From contig JAEWEX010000109.1 in assembly GCA_023389135.1 (NCBI GenBank), positions 1 to 6,798 on the forward strand: a stretch of 6,798 bases of DNA, given 5' to 3'. This DNA is from Pseudomonadota bacterium (GTDB lineage: Bacteria > Pseudomonadota > Alphaproteobacteria > Rhizobiales > Methylopilaceae). Shown here in pieces: positions 1-5,000 of this stretch. Each line of letters opens with the position of its first letter. Position 1 is the stretch's first letter. The notes under the pieces are model-generated. The model saw nothing but the letters and a program-made list of their open reading frames with translations. It had not been told where the DNA came from and did not search any database. A program made the translations under genes and the position numbers.

Positions 1-128
1 CCGGCCGCGCGCGCCTTTGTGGTGACCCACGGCGCGCACAGGCCGATGGCGGCGGTCGCCGCCGCTCCCTTGAGCACCGTGCGGCGGCTGGGGGCGGCGG
101 GGGCGCCGCGGAGTGTCCTGTCGGTCAT
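1..128 (-). CDS. Tat-exported protein, N-terminal fragment; probable solute-binding protein
   Basis: Only the first 42 residues are inside the window; the gene runs off the left edge. The N-terminus carries a twin-arginine signal: a short polar, Pro/Ala-rich n-region, the motif S-R-R-T-V-L-K at residues 14-20, a weakly hydrophobic Ala/Gly-rich stretch (about 21-32) and a likely cleavage site after the A-R-A near residues 39-41. The mature protein should therefore be exported folded to the periplasm. Signals of this form are common on periplasmic substrate-binding proteins of ABC and TRAP systems, and the locus is rich in transport and catabolic genes, so a solute-binding protein is the best guess. 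A Tat-exported oxidoreductase cannot be excluded because no mature sequence is visible. The start codon overlaps the stop of the upstream GntR gene as ATGA (125-128) and has its own Shine-Dalgarno AGGGA eight bases upstream. I am confident of the signal peptide and much less so of the function. Confidence 0.72.
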   Translation of the reverse strand, partial: MTDRTLRGAPAAPSRRTVLKGAAATAAIGLCAPWVTTKARAA

Positions 129-883
129 CTGATCGTTCCCTGTTCTGGATGGAAGTCTGTTCTTGATGCGTCTTCAAGGCCCATGGCCCCGGCCCGGACG
201 TTCGGGGCGTCGCGGCTGCCGTCCTGCGGTGGCAGCACTCGGTCTCGCGCCGACCAGATGTGCTCGCGCATGGCGGCCGCGGCGCGGTCCCCGTCTCCGG
301 TGACGATGGCGCGCAGGATCACCCGGTGGGCCTTGTTGCTGTCGTTGAGCTGGTCGTGGGAGAAGCGGAAATAGTTGCGGATCGAGCGCGGAATCGTTGT
401 CACCTGCGTGATCAGGCGGCGCAGCTCGCCATTGGGACATTGCGCGTAGATCAGCTCGTGGAACGCATTGTTCAGCCCGATCAGCGCGTGGGCGACGCCG
501 TCGTCGAACGGCCGGCCGAGCCAGTCGTCGATCTCTTCGACGATCCGCTCCATCTCCGCCCGGTCGGCGGCGGGGATCCTGACCCTCGCCGCCAGGCGGG
601 CCGCCTCGCTCTCCAGCACCGCGCGGCAGCCGTAGATCTCGGCCACCCGCCCGGCGCTGTAGACCGCGACGAAGTGGCCGCGATTGGGAATGAAGGTGGC
701 GAACCCCTCCGCCGTCAGCCGGGAGAGCGCCTCGCGCACGGGCGTGCGGGAAGAGCTCAGCTCCCGCGCGAGCCGCACGACGTTCAGCCGCTCCCCCATG
801 GCCAGCTTCCCCTCGAGGATCTGCCGGCGCAGGGTCGCGTGGGCGTCGGAGACGAGGTCCAGAGTGTCCAGCGGGCCGAGCAT
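125..883 (-). CDS. GntR-family transcription regulator, FCD (FadR C-terminal) subfamily
   Basis: Predicted 252-residue DNA-binding regulator, probably controlling the neighbouring transport and catabolic genes in response to a small carboxylate or amino-acid-like ligand. A GntR winged helix-turn-helix spans about residues 18-76, with the typical L-A-R-E-L-x-x-S-R-T-P-V-R-E-A-L core (38-53) followed by L-x-x-E-G-F and the wing sequence P-N-R-G-H-F. An all-helical FCD ligand domain follows (about 80-215). Its metal/ligand site looks like N138, H142 (A-F-H-E-L), H186 (A-H-R-V-I-L) and H208 (R-E-H-I); the first position is usually Asp. About 35 polar residues extend beyond the domain. I chose the ATG at 883 because upstream in-frame codons to the ATG at 961 have about 38% A/T third positions against under 5% in the next 45 codons, and because family members usually begin shortly before the helix-turn-helix. 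The longer form (278 residues) remains possible, since G-A-G-A-A-A-G-G precedes the ATG at 961. The stop overlaps the next start. Confidence 0.9.
   Translation of the reverse strand: MLGPLDTLDLVSDAHATLRRQILEGKLAMGERLNVVRLARELSSSRTPVREALSRLTAEGFATFIPNRGHFVAVYSAGRVAEIYGCRAVLESEAARLAARVRIPAADRAEMERIVEEIDDWLGRPFDDGVAHALIGLNNAFHELIYAQCPNGELRRLITQVTTIPRSIRNYFRFSHDQLNDSNKAHRVILRAIVTGDGDRAAAAMREHIWSARDRVLPPQDGSRDAPNVRAGAMGLEDASRTDFHPEQGTIR
137..141 (-). promoter_or_regulatory. Ribosome binding site for the Tat-exported protein
   Basis: AGGGA on the minus strand lies eight bases before the ATG at 128-126, inside the last codons of the GntR gene. It supports this ATG as a genuine start despite the short visible reading frame. 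Confidence 0.6.
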
Positions 884-890
884 GGACCGG

Positions 891-918
891 ATGATATACA
901 CTTTGCCCGCATGAGCAA
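891..918 (-). promoter_or_regulatory. Candidate promoter of the GntR gene
   Basis: On the minus strand TTGCTC (918-913) and TATCAT (896-891) are separated by 16 bases. The second matches the sigma-70 -10 consensus at five of six positions; the first matches -35 only at TTG. The -10-like box ends seven bases before the preferred ATG at 883, so transcription would begin at or next to the start codon, and no Shine-Dalgarno sequence precedes that ATG. This is a prediction from sequence only. Confidence 0.3.
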
Positions 919-1011
919 GGCGACTGCACCGCGCGATCTGTTTTGCTTGCCGAAACGGCATCCTTTCTCAAGGCCGGCGGATCCGCGGCTGCCCTGTTCG
1001 CGCTCTGCTGC

Positions 1012-1024
1012 AGATTTTGTATCT
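1012..1024. promoter_or_regulatory. Candidate operator (AGAT-N5-ATCT inverted repeat)
   Basis: A 13-base imperfect palindrome, AGATTTTGTATCT, sits in the A/T-rich patch upstream of the GntR gene. GntR/FCD regulators bind short inverted repeats, often A/T-rich at the centre, and commonly regulate their own promoter. The arms are only four bases, so this is suggestive only. Confidence 0.25.
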
Positions 1025-1061
1025 ATTTTTGTGGCGGGCCGGTCGGGCCGGGTTCCGGGCG

Positions 1062-2249
1062 CTACATCCGCTTCGGCAGGTGCCTCGAAAACCAGGACAG
1101 CACCATCAGGCTGCCGCCGGCCACGGCGAACACGGCCGGCAGCGGGGCCACCGCCAGGACCAGGGCGTAGGCGCCCGAGGGGACAAACTGGGCCGCGTCC
1201 CGATAGGTGACGAACACCGTGGTCATCTCGGGCCGCTCCAGGGGCCGGACGGAGCGAAGGAACGGGGTGTTGCCCGCCCCGTCGATGGCGCCGGCCGAGA
1301 GCGCTGCCGCGACCAGCAGCGTCGCGCCGAGCCAGGGCAGTCCGGCCGCCAGCGCCAGTGCGATGGACACGAGCCCCGTCGCCGCATAGGCGCAGATCAG
1401 CAGCCGCCGCATCCCCCAGCGCGCTGCGATCCAGCCCCACAGCCGGGCGGCCAGCATGGTGCTCATGCCGAGCGACACGAACGCGCCTGCGGTCGCCGCG
1501 TCGAAGCCGAGCGAGACGGCGTAGATCGGCCCGTAAACGAAGAATGTGCTCCACCAGCAGGCGCGGCCGAACGCCAGCACCCAGGCAAGCCGCAGCCGCG
1601 GCTGCGAGAAGAAGCGCGGAAAATAGCGCAGCGGCGTCTTGGCGGGCTGGCGCCCTGCGCTGATGGCGGGGTGCTCGGTCAGCCGCAGGAACCAGAAGAA
1701 GCCGAGCATGGTCAGCACGCTCGCCAGCGCAACCGCGAATGGCAGCCACGCGGCGATCTCGCCGAGGCGTACGCCGAGCCACGGCCCGACGATCCACGCG
1801 GCCGCGCCGAAAAACACCCGTTTGGGCTCGAACCGGCCGATCTCGCGGCGGCCGACATGGTCCATGATATACAGGCTGAGGCAGATTTCCGAGGCCGACT
1901 GGGCGAGCACGAACAGCGGCATGCCGACCACGAGCCCCGCCGGACCGCCGAACGCCATGAGCGCCAGCGCGAACATGCCGAGCACGGACGCGCAGGTGAG
2001 CGTGCCGCGCCGCGTCAGCCGGCGCACCGCCTGCGGCACGGCCAGGCTGCCCGCAAGGCCGAACACGCTCGCCGAGAAGTAGAACAGGCTGACCGCCTGC
2101 GCATCGCCCAGCGTGCCGAGCGCCGCAAGCGGCAGCACCGTGATCAGCAGCGCACGGTGGAACGCCGACAGCGCGAACAAGAGCGCAAGGGAAGTCGCGC
2201 CCGGCCGCCCGACGGCGCCCAGCCAAGCCGGAATATGGAGACCACGCAT
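1062..2249 (-). CDS. Major facilitator superfamily transporter, 12 TM
   Basis: A 395-residue integral inner-membrane protein with the size and layout of an MFS secondary transporter. Hydrophobic segments fall at about 17-37, 52-74, 84-102, 103-128, 145-163, 166-190, 221-247, 252-277, 283-303, 304-325, 345-368 and 370-388, giving two six-helix halves joined by a polar loop (about 191-218). A basic loop after helix 2 (R-R-L-T-R-R-G-T, about 76-83) sits where MFS motif A lies, but it lacks the full motif. The start at 2249 is the first usable ATG: an in-frame TGA lies at 2283-2285. No strong Shine-Dalgarno precedes it. The substrate is unknown; it may import a related compound or export a pathway intermediate. 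It is detached from the upstream enzyme genes by 174 bp and from GntR by about 178 bp, so it may have its own promoter. Confidence 0.85.
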   Translation of the reverse strand: MRGLHIPAWLGAVGRPGATSLALLFALSAFHRALLITVLPLAALGTLGDAQAVSLFYFSASVFGLAGSLAVPQAVRRLTRRGTLTCASVLGMFALALMAFGGPAGLVVGMPLFVLAQSASEICLSLYIMDHVGRREIGRFEPKRVFFGAAAWIVGPWLGVRLGEIAAWLPFAVALASVLTMLGFFWFLRLTEHPAISAGRQPAKTPLRYFPRFFSQPRLRLAWVLAFGRACWWSTFFVYGPIYAVSLGFDAATAGAFVSLGMSTMLAARLWGWIAARWGMRRLLICAYAATGLVSIALALAAGLPWLGATLLVAAALSAGAIDGAGNTPFLRSVRPLERPEMTTVFVTYRDAAQFVPSGAYALVLAVAPLPAVFAVAGGSLMVLSWFSRHLPKRM

Positions 2250-2423
2250 GCCGACCGACCGCCGAACCGACTCGGAACCGCATCATCGGTCCCCGAAAAT
2301 ACAATAGCCGCTGGCAGGGCCGGCGAAAGCGTCTTCGGACCCCGCCCGCCGCTTCGCGACGTGGTTTTGTGCGTCCTGCGGGCATTTATTGAAGCGACTG
2401 CGCTGAGAAACCGGGAATTCCGG
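2250..2423. other. Intergenic region between the RidA-family gene and the MFS gene
   Basis: 174 bp without a supported gene. Directly after the RidA stop the minus strand has CCGG-AATTC-CCGG followed by TTTCTC (2423-2405), a four-pair hairpin that is too weak to call a terminator. Nearer the MFS start, TATTGT (2306-2301) preceded at 17 bases by CTTTCG (2329-2324) is a poor sigma-70-like pair that might serve the MFS gene. The A/T-rich run around 2296-2306 contains TTGTAT, also found in the region upstream of GntR. No riboswitch or leader peptide is evident. Confidence 0.5.
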
Positions 2424-2885
2424 CTATTTCGGCCGGATCCGGACGATCGCCTCGATCTCCACCGTCATGCCATTTGGGAGCGAGCCCATGCCGACGGCGG
2501 AGCGGGCGTGGCGGCCGGCGTCGCCGAGGGCGGCTACGAACAGGTCCGAGCAGCCGTTGATCACCTCCGGATGGCGGGCGAAGCCGGGGTCGGCATTGAC
2601 CATGCCGAACACCTTCAGCACCTCGATATCGTCCAGCGAGCCAGTGACGGTCTCCGCGACCGCCAGCAGGGAGAGGCCGGTCAGTCTTGCATGCTCGCGG
2701 GCCTCCTCGACGCTGACCCCGGCGCCGACCTTGCCGACGTGGTGGCCGCCGCCGGCCTTCCTCGGGCCCTGGCCCGACAGGTAGACCACGTCGCCGTCGC
2801 GGCGGAACGGCACATAGGTCGCGACCGGCACCGCCGGCTCGGGAAGATCGAGGCCGAGTTCGGCCAGTCTCTGGCGTGCGGTCAT
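2424..2885 (-). CDS. RidA-family (YjgF/YER057c/UK114) enamine/imine deaminase
   Basis: A 153-residue protein of the RidA superfamily, small trimeric cytosolic enzymes that hydrolyse reactive 2-aminoacrylate-type enamines or imines to 2-oxo acids and ammonia. Family marks are the Y-V-P-F-R-R-D-G-D-V-V-Y-L-S-G-Q-G-P segment (24-41), the F-G-M-V-N-A-D-P-G-F segment (93-102) and the C-terminal A-R-S-A-V-G-M followed by L-P and V-E-I-E. R128 in that segment aligns with the substrate-carboxylate-binding arginine of E. coli RidA, and E144 with its conserved glutamate. The extended N-terminus and S-G-Q-G-P motif resemble the longer RidA-like branch found in proteobacterial catabolic clusters more than housekeeping E. 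coli RidA. It has the strong AGGAG ribosome site and lies 16 bp after the M20 gene. Its likely job is to clear the enamine/imine released by the PLP enzyme of the same operon. Confidence 0.9.
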   Translation of the reverse strand: MTARQRLAELGLDLPEPAVPVATYVPFRRDGDVVYLSGQGPRKAGGGHHVGKVGAGVSVEEAREHARLTGLSLLAVAETVTGSLDDIEVLKVFGMVNADPGFARHPEVINGCSDLFVAALGDAGRHARSAVGMGSLPNGMTVEIEAIVRIRPK

Positions 2886-2892
2886 GACGGTT

Positions 2893-2897
2893 CTCCT
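2893..2897 (-). promoter_or_regulatory. Ribosome binding site of the RidA-family gene
   Basis: Consensus AGGAG seven bases before the ATG at 2885-2883, in the 16-bp gap after the M20 stop. It fixes the RidA start and predicts efficient translation. Confidence 0.75.
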
Positions 2898-2901
2898 GAA
2901 A

Positions 2902-4173
2902 TCACTGGGCGACCCCGCACCAGTCCATGATGCTGCGGGCCACCACCTGCGCCGATACCTTCAGGTTCTCGATGGGCACGGATTCGTTGACGGCGTGCAT
3001 CTCCGAACTCAGCCCCGGGCCGAAGATCACGGTCGGCGTCTCGGCATACTTGATGAGGTAGCGGGTGTCGGCGCCGCCGACCCGGCCGCTGATGGACGGC
3101 GCCCGGCCCGTGACGCGCGTGAACTCCCGGGCGACCGTCGTCACGATGGGGTGGTCCACCGGAATCTCCGCGCCGTCGGCGCCCACATCCTTGAATTCGA
3201 TCACTGGCGGGTTGTTCCTGAGCCATGGATCGGTCGCCGCCACCCGCATGACGTGCTCGGTCACGACCGCCTTCACCTCCTGCACGTTTTCGTGCGGCAG
3301 CAGTCCGAGGCTGCCGCGCAGTTCGGCGAAGTCGGGCACCGCGCTTGGGAACGAGCCTGCGTTGAACATGAACACCGCGCAGGGCAGGCCGATACGATTA
3401 TCGGGATAGAGCGGGTGAGAGATATCGCGGCGGCGCATCTCCTCCAGGTCCTTGAAGGCGTGGACGAAGCGCATGCCCTTGTCGATGGCGCTCTCACCCT
3501 CCCAGTGGCGGGTGAGCGAGACCGACCGGCCGCGGATTTTCAGTGTGAACCACAGCCGGCCGACGCAGCCCGGCTGGATCGCGAGATCGCTTGTCTCGAG
3601 GCAGATGCCTGCATCGGCGCGATATCCCTTAAGGATCGCGGCCAGGGTGCCGTAGCCGGTGAACTCCTCGTCGACCACATACTGGGCGATCACGTCACCC
3701 TTCAGCCTCACGCCTTCCTCGCGCAGAACCTTCAGCGCGAAGGTCATGGCGGCAACCCCGCCCTTCATGTCGGAGGTGCCGCGGCCGAAGATGCGGCCGT
3801 CCGCGACCTCGGCACCGTAGGGATGGTGCGTCCAGTCGTCGATGGGCTCAACCGGGATGGTGTCCACATGGCCGTTCAGGATCAGCGAGCGCCCGCCGCC
3901 CGCGCCGCGCTGGACCGCCACCACGTTGGGCCGGCCTGCGAAGTCGAGGCCGGGGATCGCCTGGTATCCGGGGTGGCCCTCCAGCGCGGCGAGGTCGGGT
4001 TCGAACACATCGACATCGAGCCCCATAGCGCCGAGCAGGGCGGCGAGGTGGGCCTGCACCGGCCCCTCGGCGCCGGTCGGGCTCTCGATGCGGATGATGT
4101 CGCGGGTCAGCGCCACCAACTCGTCCAGACGACTGTCGATCGCGCGGTCGATACGCTCCGCGAGGCTGCTCAC
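2902..4173 (-). CDS. M20-family metallopeptidase, ArgE/DapE-type deacylase (GTG start)
   Basis: A 423-residue cytosolic hydrolase with two co-catalytic metals that cleaves an N-acyl or amide bond of an amino-acid-like substrate. Active-site residues are all visible: H102 and D104 (N-G-H-V-D), D135 (G-R-G-T-S-D-M-K-G-G), base E169 and ligand E170 (V-D-E-E-F-T-G), E193 (C-L-E-T-S-D) and H393 (E-M-H-A-V-N-E-S). The lid/dimerisation domain occupies about 205-320. Where relatives usually have a G-x-x-A-H-A-type motif, this protein has G-R-S-V-S-L-T-R-H-W-E-G, so the usual lid histidine is absent or displaced to H223. The reading frame stays open far upstream within the creatininase gene, but family length and the alignment of the first helix place the start at the GTG (4173-4171), which overlaps the creatininase TGA as GTGA. 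Length matches the ArgE/DapE deacylase group, which includes a thiamin-salvage deformylase; the substrate is unknown. Confidence 0.9.
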   Translation of the reverse strand: MSSLAERIDRAIDSRLDELVALTRDIIRIESPTGAEGPVQAHLAALLGAMGLDVDVFEPDLAALEGHPGYQAIPGLDFAGRPNVVAVQRGAGGGRSLILNGHVDTIPVEPIDDWTHHPYGAEVADGRIFGRGTSDMKGGVAAMTFALKVLREEGVRLKGDVIAQYVVDEEFTGYGTLAAILKGYRADAGICLETSDLAIQPGCVGRLWFTLKIRGRSVSLTRHWEGESAIDKGMRFVHAFKDLEEMRRRDISHPLYPDNRIGLPCAVFMFNAGSFPSAVPDFAELRGSLGLLPHENVQEVKAVVTEHVMRVAATDPWLRNNPPVIEFKDVGADGAEIPVDHPIVTTVAREFTRVTGRAPSISGRVGGADTRYLIKYAETPTVIFGPGLSSEMHAVNESVPIENLKVSAQVVARSIMDWCGVAQ

Positions 4174-5000
4174 GGCCGCCCGCCCGTGCCGATGGTCGTG
4201 CGCGGGCCGGAGAAGTTGCGCATGTCGTCGATGAATCGCACGCCGTTGGCGACGATGGCCTCGAACAGCTGGCGGCCCTTGTCCTCGGAGGCGTGGGTGG
4301 GGTCGCCGTGGTGGCCCATGGGCGCGACCAAGATCTGGTCGCGCCAGGTGGTCGTCCAGAACACGCTGTCGCCGCCGGCGAAGTGGTCGTTGCGGACCAG
4401 GTCGGTGTCCAGATAGCTGCCGCTGACGCGCTCGATCCGGTCCCGCCGCACGAGGTCGGGGCGGGCATACAGCATGTGCGAGGTCTCGAACTCGCCGCCA
4501 TGGCACGCTTCCCCGGGCGCGGTGCGGATGCGCTTGTGGGTCTCCGCCGCGATGTAGAGCGGGTCGAAGCACGCGAACAGCACGTCCGGATGGTCCTGCT
4601 TCACCTCCTTGGCCGCGATCTGGATCACCGGCACGTTGGCGATGCGGTGGCCGTTGAAGGTGACGATGCGATTGAAGCCGTGGTGCACCAGCGAGCGGAA
4701 GATGTCGTTCAGCACCGCCACCACGGTCATGGACCGCAGGCTGATGGTGCCCGGGCGGCCCATGTGGTGGGGCGAATCCCCGTACCAGATCGGCGGCGCG
4801 ACGATGACGCCGGCCGCGCGGGCGATGCCCTCGGCATAGTCGATCGCCTCGTAGCCGTCGGTGCCGAGCGGCAGGTGGGGGCCGTGGGTCTCGGTCGCGC
4901 CGATGGGCACGATCACGGTGCTCTCATAGCCGAGATAGGCCTCCACGTCGTCGGAGGTCAGCTCCTGCATCCAGACGCTGGGCAAGGGGGGGCGGGTCAT
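4170..5000 (-). CDS. Creatininase-superfamily metal-dependent amidohydrolase
   Basis: A 276-residue cytosolic hydrolase. The family (creatininase, the riboflavin-pathway FAPy deformylase ArfB, mycofactocin MftE) hydrolyses linear or cyclic amides with divalent metals. The diagnostic P-I-G-A-T-E-T-H-G-P-H-L-P-L-G-T-D block (32-48) supplies ligands E37, H39 and D48. N-G-H at 116-118 supplies a further histidine, and H-G-G-E-F-E-T-S (167-174) is the second family motif. The N-G-H is followed by R-I-A-N where N-G-H-G-G-N is usual. An insertion-like segment around 205-235, rich in His, Asp and Trp, may shape the substrate pocket. The ATG overlaps the stop of the PLP-enzyme gene as ATGA (4997-5000) and is preceded by AGGAG; its own stop overlaps the GTG of the M20 gene. 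The context suggests ring opening or amide cleavage just before or after M20 deacylation. Sequence alone does not show that it acts on creatinine. Confidence 0.9.
   Translation of the reverse strand: MTRPPLPSVWMQELTSDDVEAYLGYESTVIVPIGATETHGPHLPLGTDGYEAIDYAEGIARAAGVIVAPPIWYGDSPHHMGRPGTISLRSMTVVAVLNDIFRSLVHHGFNRIVTFNGHRIANVPVIQIAAKEVKQDHPDVLFACFDPLYIAAETHKRIRTAPGEACHGGEFETSHMLYARPDLVRRDRIERVSGSYLDTDLVRNDHFAGGDSVFWTTTWRDQILVAPMGHHGDPTHASEDKGRQLFEAIVANGVRFIDDMRNFSGPRTTIGTGGRP

Larger units (their letters stand above)
884..1061. other. Intergenic region between the MFS gene and the GntR gene
   Basis: About 178 bp with no convincing gene if GntR starts at 883. It holds the candidate promoter at 891-918 and an A/T-rich patch at 1012-1030 containing an AGAT-N5-ATCT inverted repeat, unusual against the surrounding GC-rich sequence. 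Short GC-rich repeats (G-G-G-C-C-G-G type) at about 1035-1052 could fold, but on the transcribed strand they are followed by an A-rich stretch, not by T residues, so I see no intrinsic terminator after the MFS gene. Read-through from the MFS gene into GntR is possible. Confidence 0.55.

Noticed and set aside
81..110. G-rich stretch as a G-quadruplex
   Set aside because: Only two G5 runs are present, with the rest being GG pairs; it is explained by Pro/Ala/Arg codons in the Tat signal n-region.
1030..1061. GC-rich repeats after the MFS stop as a terminator
   Set aside because: On the transcribed strand they are followed by an A-rich sequence and not by T residues, so they do not fit a Rho-independent terminator in this direction.
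1864..1873. The ten-base ATGATATACA shared with 891-900 as a repeated operator
   Set aside because: The second copy lies inside the MFS coding sequence, where it simply encodes Y-I-M, and a ten-base match is expected by chance in a window of this size.
2405..2423. Hairpin plus T-run after the RidA stop as an intrinsic terminator
   Set aside because: The stem is only four base pairs with a five-base loop, and the tail is TTTCTC, not a clear U tract. It is too weak to call.
1017..4416. Very long plus-strand open frames opposite the MFS, RidA and M20 genes (for example 1017-2930 and 2884-4416)
   Set aside because: They are antisense to well-supported genes, have Arg/His/Gln/Ala-rich compositions with no domain, and are what high-GC coding sequence produces in the opposite frame.
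4170..5000. Calling the locus a creatinine degradation pathway
   Set aside because: No creatinase, sarcosine oxidase or cytosine-deaminase-type gene is present, and the creatininase fold serves several unrelated reactions.
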